DNA of 64,000 bases from Neiella marina (GTDB lineage: Bacteria; Pseudomonadota; Gammaproteobacteria; Enterobacterales; Neiellaceae). How positions within the stretch are numbered: position 1 is the stretch's first letter; each line of letters opens with the position of its first letter. Both the position numbers and the translations under genes were made by a program. The notes beneath the pieces were generated by a model that saw nothing but the letters and a program-made list of their open reading frames with translations, made no database searches and was not told the origin of the DNA. This document shows positions 34,967-44,265 of the stretch, piece after piece. The DNA lies in NCBI RefSeq assembly GCF_002165625.1, contig NZ_NGNS01000003.1:186001-250000 (forward strand), in the 5' to 3' direction.

Positions 34967-36895
34967 TTATTCCTCCACAGAGTCAGAACTCTTGTCGGCT
35001 ACTTCTTTTGCCAACAAGGCGATAAAATCGTCCACTTTGAGCTTTCCAAGGTCTTTACCGCGGCGTGTGCGCACAGCAACTTCGCCTTCTTCGACCTCTT
35101 TATCACCGACCACCAACAAATATGGAACCCGGCGCAAAGTGTGCTCGCGGATTTTAAAGCCAATCTTTTCATTTCTCAAGTCAGAAATAGCACGGAAACC
35201 CGCTGAATTGAGTTTTTGGACGACAGAATTCACATAATCGGCTTGATTATCAGTGATATTCATCACTACAGCTTGCTTCGGCGCCAACCATGTTGGGAAC
35301 AAGCCGGCATACTGCTCAATCAAAATGCCAATGAAACGCTCAAGTGAACCAAGGATTGCTCGGTGAATCATCACTGGCACAGCACGCTCGCCATCTTCAG
35401 CAACGTAGCTCGCGCCCAAGCGCTCTGGCATCGAGAAATCAAGTTGAATAGTGCCGCACTGCCAAGCACGATCTAAGCAGTCATACAGGGTGAACTCAAT
35501 CTTAGGGCCATAGAACGCCCCCTCACCTTCTTGAATTTCATACTCAAGATCGTTGGCTTTAAGCGCTTCGGCCAATGCTTCTTCCGACTTGTCCCAAGTG
35601 GCATCATCACCAATGCGCTGCTCTGGGCGAGTCGACAATTTGACATCGATATCGTGGAAGCCAAACGTTTTGTAAGTGTCGTATACCATTTCGATACAAG
35701 CAGTTACTTCCTGCTGGATCTGCTCTTCAGTACAGAATACGTGCGCATCATCTTGGGTAAAGCTGCGAACCCGCATCAAACCATGCAATGAACCAGAGGG
35801 CTCGTTACGGTGAACAATCCCGAACTCGGCCATGCGATATGGCAAATCGCGGTATGACTTCAACCCTTGATTGAAAATCTGCAAATGACCTGGGCAGTTC
35901 ATTGGTTTCACTGCATAGGTGCGCTTTTCAGATTCAGTAGCGAAGATGTTGTCGTGGTACTTGTCCCAGTGACCTGATTTCTCCCACATGGAGACATCCA
36001 TGATCATTGGTGCACGAATTTCTTCGTAGTCGTACTTCACCAGCTGTTCACGCATGTAGTCTTCAAGTTCTTTGTAAATCGTCCAGCCATCTGCATGCCA
36101 GAACACCATACCTGGCGCTTCTTGTTGCCAGTGGAACAGATCCAGTGTTTTGCCAATTTTGCGGTGATCGCGCTTCTCTGCTTCAGCCAGCCGTTGCAAA
36201 TAAGCTTTAAGCTGCTTTTTGTCAGCCCATGCGGTGCCGTAAACGCGTTGCAGCATTTTGTTGTCACTGTTGCCACGCCAATACGCTCCAGCAACACTCA
36301 TCAGTTTAAAGTGATGACAGAACTTCATGTTTGGCACATGCGGGCCACGACACATGTCGACATATTCTTCGTGATGATACAAACCAGGACGATCGTCTTT
36401 GCTGACGTTCTCATCAAGGATTTCCATCTTGTAGGTTTCACCGCGTGCTTCAAAGGCATCGCGTGCTTCTTGCCAGCTCACTACTTTCTTAACCACGTCG
36501 TAGTTGGTCTTCGCCAACTGCAACATGCGCTTTTCTAGCTCTACCAAATCATCTTCGGTGATTGGATCTTCACGATCGACATCGTAGTAGAAGCCCTTAT
36601 CGATGGTTGGGCCAATTGCCATTTTGGTATCTGGCCATAGCTGCTTGATGGCATGACCCAGCAAGTGAGCACAGGAGTGGCGGATGATTTCTAAACCATC
36701 TTCATCTCGGACCGTGATGATTTCGATATTGGCATCGTCGGCGATCAGGTCGACGGCATCGACACGCTCACCATTCACTCGGCCAGCAATGCATGCTTTG
36801 GCCAGGCCGGGACCGATGTCCATGGCAACGTCCATGATCGAAACAGGTTTATCGAAACTACGTTGAGAACCATCTGGAAGAGTAATTACAGGCAT
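34967..36895 (-). CDS. thrS: Threonyl-tRNA synthetase
   Basis: ThrS (642 residues, as in E. coli) charges tRNA-Thr. It has an N-terminal TGS domain ([20 protein letters not shown]), an editing domain with [17 protein letters not shown], the class II core with [13 protein letters not shown] and [21 protein letters not shown], and a C-terminal anticodon domain. The frame extends 14 codons upstream, but this ATG gives the standard length. It is first in thrS-infC-rpmI-rplT, with a promoter at 37033-37061 and a leader terminator at 36968-36990 that suggests attenuation. Confidence 0.96.
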   Translation of the reverse strand: MPVITLPDGSQRSFDKPVSIMDVAMDIGPGLAKACIAGRVNGERVDAVDLIADDANIEIITVRDEDGLEIIRHSCAHLLGHAIKQLWPDTKMAIGPTIDKGFYYDVDREDPITEDDLVELEKRMLQLAKTNYDVVKKVVSWQEARDAFEARGETYKMEILDENVSKDDRPGLYHHEEYVDMCRGPHVPNMKFCHHFKLMSVAGAYWRGNSDNKMLQRVYGTAWADKKQLKAYLQRLAEAEKRDHRKIGKTLDLFHWQQEAPGMVFWHADGWTIYKELEDYMREQLVKYDYEEIRAPMIMDVSMWEKSGHWDKYHDNIFATESEKRTYAVKPMNCPGHLQIFNQGLKSYRDLPYRMAEFGIVHRNEPSGSLHGLMRVRSFTQDDAHVFCTEEQIQQEVTACIEMVYDTYKTFGFHDIDVKLSTRPEQRIGDDATWDKSEEALAEALKANDLEYEIQEGEGAFYGPKIEFTLYDCLDRAWQCGTIQLDFSMPERLGASYVAEDGERAVPVMIHRAILGSLERFIGILIEQYAGLFPTWLAPKQAVVMNITDNQADYVNSVVQKLNSAGFRAISDLRNEKIGFKIREHTLRRVPYLLVVGDKEVEEGEVAVRTRRGKDLGKLKVDDFIALLAKEVADKSSDSVEE

Positions 36896-36967
36896 GTGTT
36901 TTCCTACAATACAGTGGTGACCCATACCAAGGGCCACTTGCTATTTCTGTAAATTAAAAAATGCAAA

Positions 36968-36990
36968 TAAAAAAGCCCCATTGAGGGCTT
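36968..36990 (-). terminator. Terminator hairpin in the thrS leader (candidate attenuator)
   Basis: On the minus strand the stem AAGCCC / GGGCTT with a six-base loop is followed by TTTTTTATTT. It lies about 35 bases after the predicted start of transcription and 73 bases before thrS, with no upstream gene on this strand that it could end. It therefore probably controls read-through into thrS. A second hairpin, GTCCG-N8-CGGAC, precedes it. Confidence 0.55.
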
Positions 36991-37032
36991 CTTTGAAATT
37001 AGTTTGATGTCCGTTACCAATCGGACCGGGCA

Positions 37033-37061
37033 ATGATATGTGATCGCGCACCAAGTGCCAA
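37033..37061 (-). promoter_or_regulatory. Predicted thrS promoter
   Basis: On the minus strand TTGGCA, a 17-bp spacer and TATCAT form a strong sigma-70 match. Transcription would begin near 37026 and run through the leader hairpin and terminator into thrS. The region overlaps the upstream part of the divergent binding-protein frame, which argues for a later start of that gene. Confidence 0.65.
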
Positions 37062-37149
37062 CCATCATTTGCTAAACAAACAGGTTGAGACCACTATTGA
37101 CTGTTTACCGCCATGTTTTACAAAGGTGCCTGTTACTGTGCTCTGGAGG

Positions 37150-37935
37150 ATGCCCTTGTCTCGAAAAGCAATGCTGGTGGCCTTTGCCTACTTTGTAGCA
37201 ACGGATTCTCAAGCCCAGAATTGCGAGGTCGTCACAGCAACGGCCCATCCTAACTACCCTCCTTATCAGTGGCGCCAGGAGGATAAAATCGTGGGCGCGA
37301 CCATCGATATCACCCGCGAACTTTTCAGCCAGCTGAATGTAGACTTTCAGGCAAACTATACAGGCCCTTGGAAACGCGCATTGCAGCAAGTTAAAGTCGG
37401 CCAAGTTGATATGGTAATAGGGCTCAAAAAAACGACCGACAGAGAGCAATACATCAGTTTTACGTCTTCCCCCATTGCCACCAACCCATTCACCGTGTTC
37501 GTTCTCCAAGGCAATCAGTTTGATATCAAAACTTGGCGCGACTTGTACGGCAAGAAAGGGGGCAAAAATGCAGGCGATCGTTACGGCAATGCCTTTGATA
37601 CTTTTGCTGACAGGTATCTTGATCTAGAAGAAAGTTATGCCGTGGCAAGCAACTTTAACAAGCTAAAGGCAGGCCGAATCGATTATTTTATTCACAGCCG
37701 TTTCGCTGGCTTGGCTCAGCTATCAGTCTCTGCCGACGCTGCGAGTTTTGCTGTTTTGCCATACAACGTTAACGAAGGCTTATTGCACAGCGGCTTTGCG
37801 ACCAACTCGCCATGCGCAATCTACAATGGTGCCATATCTTTGGGCTACCAAAAGCTGCTCGATAGTGGCGAGGTAGAACGCTTGCTAAAACTCAATATCG
37901 CCAAGTGGCAACAACAAACAAACCACTCTAAATGA
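37150..37935 (+). CDS. Orphan periplasmic solute-binding protein (family 3)
   Basis: This protein of about 261 residues has a signal peptide MPLSRKAMLVAFAYFVATDS with a cut near QAQ-N. The rest is a family 3 binding fold: PNYPPYQWRQEDKIVGATIDITRELFSQ, VGQVDMVIGLKKTTDREQYISFTSSPI and YFIHSRFAGLAQL. The start is uncertain: GGAGG touches this ATG, codon 8 is another candidate, and the open frame reaches back to 37033, which overlaps the divergent thrS promoter. No transport genes flank it. A second, unrelated-in-detail binding protein follows after 115 bases. Confidence 0.75.
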   Translation: MPLSRKAMLVAFAYFVATDSQAQNCEVVTATAHPNYPPYQWRQEDKIVGATIDITRELFSQLNVDFQANYTGPWKRALQQVKVGQVDMVIGLKKTTDREQYISFTSSPIATNPFTVFVLQGNQFDIKTWRDLYGKKGGKNAGDRYGNAFDTFADRYLDLEESYAVASNFNKLKAGRIDYFIHSRFAGLAQLSVSADAASFAVLPYNVNEGLLHSGFATNSPCAIYNGAISLGYQKLLDSGEVERLLKLNIAKWQQQTNHSK

Positions 37936-38050
37936 TAATAATCTCCAACACTTTGGCTCAGACCGTCTATAAGTTAATGCATCTAATTCACCAGAAAATT
38001 CATTGAGTTTCATAAATTTCCATTTTGCGCAGCCACAAGGAGAGAACATA

Positions 38051-38872
38051 ATGGCTACAACTGTTAACTTCATCCGTCGACTGGTTCTTACGTTGATCGT
38101 CGCTTTACCAGTGATCTTCGTCAGCCAAGCTAACGCCCAAAGCCCAATACTTGATCGAGTATTGGACCGAGGCGTTGTTAAAGTAGCAATGACAGGTGAC
38201 CAACCGCCATTTAACGTCGTTAGCCGCAGCGGCATGTTCATTGGCTACGATGTTGACCTTGCACAAGCACTCGCCAACGCCATGAATGTGGAGCTGGAAA
38301 TCATTAAGGTACCGTTTCCGGAACTGATTAGCGCCCTGCAAGCAGGTAAAGCCGATATGGTTATATCTGGCATGTCAATTACATCTCAGCGCTCGAAACA
38401 GGTGAGTTTTGTCGAGCCTTATATGGTGTCGGGTAAATCATTACTTGCGACTAGCGAGCGCATGGCTCAGCTTGAGCAAGACGGCGGTTTTAATCGCCTT
38501 GGTATTAAGGTTGCTGCGTTAAAAAGTTCGACCAGTAAAACCTTAGTCCAGCTCAATATTCCAAAAGCAGAAATCGTCGGCGTCAACAATTATGAAGAGG
38601 CAATCCAGCTGATTCGCGATCGAAAAGTTGATGCCCTATTTGCTGACATGGCGATCTGCAAACTAGCGGTACTGCGCAACCCGAATGATGACTTCGTTAC
38701 GTTGCAAAGACCGCTTTCAATGGAACCTATTGGTGTTGCCGTACCGCATGGTGATTTGCACTTTTTCAATCTAGTGCGCAATTTCATGGTGTCTTACGAA
38801 CGAGTCGGGTTGATGACTAAACTTCGTAGCAAATGGTTTGATAACGGTGAATGGCTTGCCCAATTGCCCTAA
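38051..38872 (+). CDS. Periplasmic amino-acid-type solute-binding protein (family 3)
   Basis: This 273-residue protein begins MATTVNFIRRLVLTLIVALP, a signal peptide ending near ANA-Q. The fold is clear: VKVAMTGDQPPFNVVSRSGMFIGYDVDLAQALANAM, ELISALQAGKADMVISGMSITSQRSKQVSF and YEEAIQLIRDRKVDALFADM are those of polar amino acid binding proteins. AAGGAG precedes this ATG, which is why I prefer it to the frame opening 48 bases earlier. It lies alone with its own terminator; there is no permease or ATPase beside it, so it may feed a sensor or a transporter elsewhere. Confidence 0.83.
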   Translation: MATTVNFIRRLVLTLIVALPVIFVSQANAQSPILDRVLDRGVVKVAMTGDQPPFNVVSRSGMFIGYDVDLAQALANAMNVELEIIKVPFPELISALQAGKADMVISGMSITSQRSKQVSFVEPYMVSGKSLLATSERMAQLEQDGGFNRLGIKVAALKSSTSKTLVQLNIPKAEIVGVNNYEEAIQLIRDRKVDALFADMAICKLAVLRNPNDDFVTLQRPLSMEPIGVAVPHGDLHFFNLVRNFMVSYERVGLMTKLRSKWFDNGEWLAQLP

Positions 38873-38892
38873 CCAGCCAGTTCAATCGGATT

Positions 38893-38918
38893 AGCGGGGC
38901 AATGCCCCGCTTTTTATT
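38893..38918 (+). terminator. Terminator after the amino-acid-type binding-protein gene
   Basis: AGCGGGGC-AAT-GCCCCGCT followed by TTTTATT, twenty bases after the stop. Confidence 0.87.
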
Positions 38919-38994
38919 ATCCACCGTCAGCTTTCGCTTGAAGCCCCGATCCCAGCTCGCTAGACTGCAACGATAACAATACGCGCAGATCACC

Positions 38995-39258
38995 ATGAGC
39001 CCTAAACAAAATCACGATCAGCTCCATCTTTTCGATGTTCCTAATCCGTGCCAAGGCATTTGCCAAACTGGCGAACGGGGCTACTGCATTGGTTGTTTTC
39101 GCAAACGCGAAGAACGCTTTAACTGGCAGCAATTTGATGATGCCCAAAAGCTATACGTGTTGAGGTTATGTGAGCAGCGCCGCAAACGAGCACAAAAGAA
39201 GCAAACCAATGACACATCCCCCCTCGACCAAAACAACGGCTCACAAACCCTGCTTTGA
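38995..39258 (+). CDS. DUF1289 family small protein
   Basis: This 87-residue protein has the DUF1289 Cys pattern: PNPCQGICQTGERGYCIGCFRKREER, with four closely spaced Cys that probably bind a metal, then W and a basic C-terminus. Members are often found in oxidative or iron-linked settings, but no function is established. The last 25 residues are polar and variable. It stands alone. Confidence 0.85.
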   Translation: MSPKQNHDQLHLFDVPNPCQGICQTGERGYCIGCFRKREERFNWQQFDDAQKLYVLRLCEQRRKRAQKKQTNDTSPLDQNNGSQTLL

Positions 39259-39435
39259 CGTTTGTTCCTTCCATTGCCAACAATTAACTTAAAAATAAGA
39301 TCTCACTAACGATCATTTAACCATTCAAGCCAAAAAAATCACGTATGATGATTGCGAGTTAATGTCTACAAGGAGGTATGAAACAACAGACGCAATGCGT
39401 TGCGCAGTAGTTACCCAGAGTTAATTGTTTTAAAA

Positions 39436-40704
39436 ATGCCTTTATTTCGCTCCAACCGCTTTCTTGCCCTACTCCTGCTAGCCATGCTGACCACTGTCGC
39501 TGTGATGGCTGGTTATCCCGAACGCTTTGAGTTTAGCGAACAACTCATTCCCGGCGAAAACTACCACATCGAAGTGCAATCAGACCAAATGATTGGCGGT
39601 AAAAGTAGCGTGCGCTGGATCGATGAGAGCGAGAAACAGGCTATGGAATGCCAATTTTCGACCCAAGTGGCCCACCCTTACTGTCTCCTGCAGGTGTATT
39701 TCGCCAGTGAGCCGAATATTGGTAAAGACTTAAGCATTTTCCAAGACATGCTGATTGATATTGATTACCAAGGACCAGGCCAAGAGCTTAGGTTGTACTT
39801 TCGAAATTTCGGAGCGACGTACTCGAAGTTAGAAGACTTCGATAGCTTGAAATACAGCATGGTTGACATACCGATCGCAGAATTAAATCAGCCGATCGTG
39901 GTCAAAATGGATGAAATAAAAGTGGCTAATTGGTGGGTATTAGAACGACACCTACCGCGACCTGATCGTTATGTAGACATCGACAACGTTATTGCCATGG
40001 GCATTGAGTTAAAGTCGTCGGTTGATGGCACCGTCGAGCGGCTCCGAATCAATCAATTGACCTTGCGGGGCACCTATATCAGCCGCGAGCAACTATACCT
40101 TTACATTATTATCGGCTGGGCATTTATTCTGGTGTCCGGTGTCATGGTGGTTTTGATTGAGCGGTTCAGAGACAAAACCACGGCAATTCAGAAACTCACT
40201 CATGAGACGTTCGAACTCAAACAAAGCTCGCAACTCGATCAACTAACCGAAGTACTGAATCGCCGCGGCGTATTGAACTTTTTCAGCCGCTACCAACAAC
40301 AAGACAAGTACTCAAAAATCTACTCACTGTTACTTTTCGATGTCGACCACTTCAAGCAGATCAATGACCAATATGGTCATTCCGATGGTGACCGAGTGTT
40401 GCAACAGCTGGCTAAAAAACTCAAGGCCATGATCCGGAATCAGGATGGCTTTGGTCGCTGGGGTGGTGAAGAGTTCATCTTGCTCTGCCCGGGAACCAAT
40501 CTCGAGCAAGCCCTCAAAGTAGCGGAGAAGATCCGCTTGATGATCAGCGAACATAACTTCGAATTAGAGCCGAGCAAGCAAGTCACCGTGTCTATCGGTA
40601 TTAGTATCAATTCGCTATCGACGCCAATAGAAGTGGCCATCGAGCGCGCGGATAAGAACCTCTATTCGGCCAAAGCCAATGGTCGCAACCGAGTTCATTA
40701 TTAG
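39436..40704 (+). CDS. Membrane-bound diguanylate cyclase with periplasmic sensor region
   Basis: This protein of about 422 residues has a signal/anchor at the N-terminus, a periplasmic part of about 195 residues, a membrane span near residue 225-247, a short coiled coil and a GGDEF domain in the last 165 residues. LFDVDHFKQINDQYGHSDGD and RWGGEEFILLCPG keep the metal and GTP residues, so it should make c-di-GMP. The periplasmic part (EVQSDQMIGGKSSVRWIDE) resembles carbohydrate-binding-like sensory folds but is not assigned. An earlier TTG at 39400 is possible, but ATG 39436 gives a normal signal. It faces an EAL protein 11 bases away. Confidence 0.85.
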   Translation: MPLFRSNRFLALLLLAMLTTVAVMAGYPERFEFSEQLIPGENYHIEVQSDQMIGGKSSVRWIDESEKQAMECQFSTQVAHPYCLLQVYFASEPNIGKDLSIFQDMLIDIDYQGPGQELRLYFRNFGATYSKLEDFDSLKYSMVDIPIAELNQPIVVKMDEIKVANWWVLERHLPRPDRYVDIDNVIAMGIELKSSVDGTVERLRINQLTLRGTYISREQLYLYIIIGWAFILVSGVMVVLIERFRDKTTAIQKLTHETFELKQSSQLDQLTEVLNRRGVLNFFSRYQQQDKYSKIYSLLLFDVDHFKQINDQYGHSDGDRVLQQLAKKLKAMIRNQDGFGRWGGEEFILLCPGTNLEQALKVAEKIRLMISEHNFELEPSKQVTVSIGISINSLSTPIEVAIERADKNLYSAKANGRNRVHY

Positions 40705-40715
40705 ATTGATTAAAA

Positions 40716-42998
40716 CTAATCGACTAACGGCTCAGAAACACACATCTTTTCACTGAAGCGGACAAAATCTTCGTGCTTTAGCGGCCGGCTGAACCAGTAG
40801 CCTTGAATAGCGTCACAATCATACTGAGCCAATATATCGAGTTGCGGCTCCGTCTCAATACCTTCGGCCAATACAGATAGTTTGAGGTTTTTCGCCATTT
40901 GGCAGAGGCTCAACACAATTGCTTGATCATCAAGATTGTGTTCAATATTACGGACAAAACTGCGGTCAATTTTCAATTTATCGACTGGGAATTGTTTCAG
41001 GTAAGCCAAGGATGAATACCCTGTACCAAAGTCATCAATTGCCAGCGACACACCAAGGCTCTTGAGCTGGTTTAGCACCAGTATGCCAGTTTGTTCGTTG
41101 TCCATGATGGTACTTTCGGTAATTTCCAACTCAATTGCCGATGGTGGCACTTGATATTGGTTTAGTAGCTGTTCAACGCGAGCGGTGAAATCGCTCTGCA
41201 AAAACTGCCTCGGGGAAATGTTAATGGCAACCACCAAATCGACAAGGCCAAGGCGTCGGTATTCGGCTGTCATCAGGCAAGCCTGCTCCAATACCCAATC
41301 GCCAATGGCTAAAATTAAACCGGTTTGCTCCGCCACAGGTATAAACTCCGCGAGCGAAATAAACTCGCCATCACAATGCCAACGGAGCAACGCTTCAGCA
41401 CCAATGAGGGTCCGACTTGGCATCGCCATTTGTGGTTGCATATACAGACTCAATTGGTTCTTTTCAATGGCCTGCTCTAATTTCAACGCCAACTCAGCAC
41501 GCCGAGCGTGGGCTTGCCCAACATCGATGTCGAAATAGCTGATGGTGTCACCACCTTTTTGCAGCGCCTGATCGGCAGCAATTTTTGCGTCCAATAACAA
41601 ATCATGGCCGGTACGGACCTGCGGAGCATGTTCGGTAATACCTAACTGAACTTGAATTCGCATTTGTCCCAAAGTGGTTGGTACCGGCGTTTGGAATCGA
41701 CTGGCAATTTGCTTCACTAAAAACTGCAACTCCGAATCAGCCGTCAAGTGCTGAGCCAAAATGGCGAAGCTACCGTCTGCGATGTGATACAAAGTGGCAT
41801 TTAACGGCTGCCGCTGTTGTGCCGTTTCAAACTGTTCGATCAGCGTATGGGTAACGCCTTCAATACACGCACTCGCGCCGTTGAGACCATAATGACCTTG
41901 CAGCTGCCCCATTTGTGCTACTTCGACTAAAACTAAGCTGATGCTTTGACCTTTGATAATTGCGTTATTAATGTCTTCATTAAACCGTAGTCGGTTGAAT
42001 AGCCCCGATTGGTCGTTGCGATAAGCTCGGTCCATCAGCTGTAGTTGAGCCCGTTTTTTCTGCGAAATGTCTTTGATGTGAATGTCGAAAGCCGCCATAT
42101 CAGCCAACCAATGGATTTCGTAACTAAAGTAGCGGTCTTCAAGTTGATGCTCATGTCGATGAGCATCAGATACATGATTGCGGGCATCAAATAGCTGCTG
42201 TCCAAGATCGGGTGACAATAACGCCGTTGGGTTGTCGACGCCGTTGAACTGTTTAAGCACTTCGCTACTCGCCGGGTTTTGATAGAGCACATCACCACGC
42301 TCCCCCAAGCTTAATACTGGGTTGGGGTTGCGCTCAGCAAACAGGGCTAAACGGGCATTGCTATCACTGAGTAGCAGATAACGTTTGACGTAACGGCCTA
42401 GCAATATGGCTAACAATAATACTGCAGCACCATACACCACCACCGCGGCAAACATCTCAGCCAATGCATTTTGAGTTTGCTGGTAGCCTTGGTTGACTTC
42501 ACCGGTGATGGTCGATTCGAGTTGGCTCAATAACGGCAAAATATCTCTTCGCTCGTCGCTTAACTGGCGCAACTGCGCGCGGGCCAAATCCCAATCAACA
42601 CTTCGTTTTCTCAGGTTCTGATGCAGTTGCGCAGCAATATTATCGATCTTCGCTAAATGCAGCTTCACCGGCTCAACACGATTATCACCAGCGTACATAG
42701 CGAGCGTGCTTAGTGCTTGCGATAACTGCTCGGCAACCGCTTGTGCATGTTCGGTGTAAAGCGCCGAGTCGACCGTTGCGTAATACTCATAAAGTAACCG
42801 TTCATGCTCTCCTAATAAATGGTTAATGCTGCTGCTGGTTTGCAACACCGGCAATTGATTGCTCACCAATCGAGACGATATTTGCTTGAGGCTATCGACG
42901 GACAGATAGACATAGGCCGATAAGCCAAGGCCAATAGCCAGTACAAAGCCGTAAATCAGGTTGGCTTTGAGGTTGAGTCGCTGTGAACTGACAATCAT
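40716..42998 (-). CDS. EAL c-di-GMP phosphodiesterase with degenerate GGDEF domain
   Basis: This 760-residue membrane protein has an N-terminal anchor, a periplasmic helical part (to about 170), a second span near 185-205, a PAS-like part and a GGDEF-like domain near 335-485 whose catalytic motif is DGSFA instead of GGDEF, so it is unlikely to make c-di-GMP. The EAL domain (about 500-745) is intact: EALLRW, INISPRQF, ELEITEST, IDDFGTGYSSL, LKIDRSFV, EGIET and QGYWFSRP. It should break down c-di-GMP. Its gene converges with the cyclase gene 11 bases away. Confidence 0.88.
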   Translation of the reverse strand: MIVSSQRLNLKANLIYGFVLAIGLGLSAYVYLSVDSLKQISSRLVSNQLPVLQTSSSINHLLGEHERLLYEYYATVDSALYTEHAQAVAEQLSQALSTLAMYAGDNRVEPVKLHLAKIDNIAAQLHQNLRKRSVDWDLARAQLRQLSDERRDILPLLSQLESTITGEVNQGYQQTQNALAEMFAAVVVYGAAVLLLAILLGRYVKRYLLLSDSNARLALFAERNPNPVLSLGERGDVLYQNPASSEVLKQFNGVDNPTALLSPDLGQQLFDARNHVSDAHRHEHQLEDRYFSYEIHWLADMAAFDIHIKDISQKKRAQLQLMDRAYRNDQSGLFNRLRFNEDINNAIIKGQSISLVLVEVAQMGQLQGHYGLNGASACIEGVTHTLIEQFETAQQRQPLNATLYHIADGSFAILAQHLTADSELQFLVKQIASRFQTPVPTTLGQMRIQVQLGITEHAPQVRTGHDLLLDAKIAADQALQKGGDTISYFDIDVGQAHARRAELALKLEQAIEKNQLSLYMQPQMAMPSRTLIGAEALLRWHCDGEFISLAEFIPVAEQTGLILAIGDWVLEQACLMTAEYRRLGLVDLVVAINISPRQFLQSDFTARVEQLLNQYQVPPSAIELEITESTIMDNEQTGILVLNQLKSLGVSLAIDDFGTGYSSLAYLKQFPVDKLKIDRSFVRNIEHNLDDQAIVLSLCQMAKNLKLSVLAEGIETEPQLDILAQYDCDAIQGYWFSRPLKHEDFVRFSEKMCVSEPLVD

Positions 42999-43170
42999 TG
43001 TTCAAACCCTTGAGTGCTGCTCCGTGTTAATGAAGGAGAACGGCGAAACTGAAAAAAAATTCCACGTTATCGCTAACTCAATCATTCACTTAGCTTTTAG
43101 CCGCCAAGTAGACATCGGACCAGTGATACTGTTACGGTAACATTCATGTTTTAACGGCCAACTTAACTCG

Positions 43171-43974
43171 ATGCATATTGACCAACTCCTGAGCCAAATA
43201 GATTCTCAAAACGACAACCAAGCAATCCAATTGTCGGTAACAAACGATTGGGCACAAGGCAGAACTCTATTTGGTGGCCTTTCTGCCTCGCTGGCCTACC
43301 GAGCAATCGAAAATAAACTGACCGCTCCTCGCATGCTTCGCTCATTTAACACCAGTTTTATTGGGCCGATTTATCCAGATAAAGACTTTACAGTTGAGGC
43401 GGAAATTCTCCGAGAAGGTCGAAATGCAACTCAAGCGGTGGCTCGTATTATTCAAGATGGCAATACCGCTGTAATGTGCCAAGCGGCATTTGGTGTCGGT
43501 AGGGCTTCGAAAATCGCGGTCCAGGATCGGCGCAAACATCATATGGTGGCGCCATCGAAAGCCAACTTCATTCCGCAGATCCCAAAAGTAACACCAAAAT
43601 TTCTACGCAATATTGACCTTGCCAAATGTGATGGAGGCTGGCCATTCACCGGCCGCAAAAGTCACCATGTCGGTGGCTGGATGCGTTTCAAGACACCGCC
43701 AGCACAGCTTACCAATGCCCATTTGATTGCTCTTATCGATGCATGGCCGCCAACTGTATTGCAAATGCTCAGATGGCCCGCGCCAGCGAGCACCATGAGC
43801 TGGAATGTTGAATTTATTCATCCTCACCGACCGATGAGCCCAGAGAACTGGTTTGCTTATCAAGCCCACACAAGACAAGCAGCAGACGGGTACGGTCACA
43901 CTGAAGCGGATATCTACGATAGCTATGGTGAGCTGGTTGCGATTAGTCGTCAGGTTGTTGCGGTGTTTGACTGA
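43171..43974 (+). CDS. Acyl-CoA thioesterase family protein (double hotdog fold)
   Basis: This 267-residue protein has two hotdog halves, as in TesB-like thioesterases: WAQGRTLFGGLSASLAYRAIE and RSFNTSFIGPIYPDKDFTVEAEILREGRNATQAVARI in the first, and AHLIALIDAWPPTVLQML and MSWNVEFIHPHRPM in the second, ending with a YGHTEADIYDSYGELVAISRQVV strand typical of the family. It would hydrolyse acyl-CoA; chain length cannot be told. A single gene in the gap between the EAL protein and the thiol reductase. The 291 bases after it hold no gene I can support. Confidence 0.85.
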   Translation: MHIDQLLSQIDSQNDNQAIQLSVTNDWAQGRTLFGGLSASLAYRAIENKLTAPRMLRSFNTSFIGPIYPDKDFTVEAEILREGRNATQAVARIIQDGNTAVMCQAAFGVGRASKIAVQDRRKHHMVAPSKANFIPQIPKVTPKFLRNIDLAKCDGGWPFTGRKSHHVGGWMRFKTPPAQLTNAHLIALIDAWPPTVLQMLRWPAPASTMSWNVEFIHPHRPMSPENWFAYQAHTRQAADGYGHTEADIYDSYGELVAISRQVVAVFD

Positions 43975-44265
43975 ACCAATTGGCTTGAGCAAAAACTGTA
44001 AGCAAGTGTGACCAGCCATTCTTGTCACCTGCTTTGGCTAACTCGTTGTTCCATAACAAGTCTCATTTCACTCGCCATAAAGCTTTTTCATCGCGGCACT
44101 ATTTGAGTGACGTCAGATTAACTTAACCATTTGTTTTGAATGGTTTATCCAACTTGGTAATTGCCCATATAGGTTGCTATGTTGTAGCAAAGCAAAGGGC
44201 TGTAAGCGACCTAATCTAACACTGGGTTGCTGTTTCCGATCACAAAGTTGTGGGTATTCGTTGTT

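Noticed and set aside
36960-37070. A 37-codon minus-strand leader peptide for thrS attenuation
   Set aside because: It has only three scattered Thr codons, reads through the terminator stem, and starts upstream of the predicted transcription start.
37033-37149. N-terminal extension of the binding protein starting at 37033
   Set aside because: It adds 39 residues before a clean signal peptide and overlaps the divergent thrS promoter.
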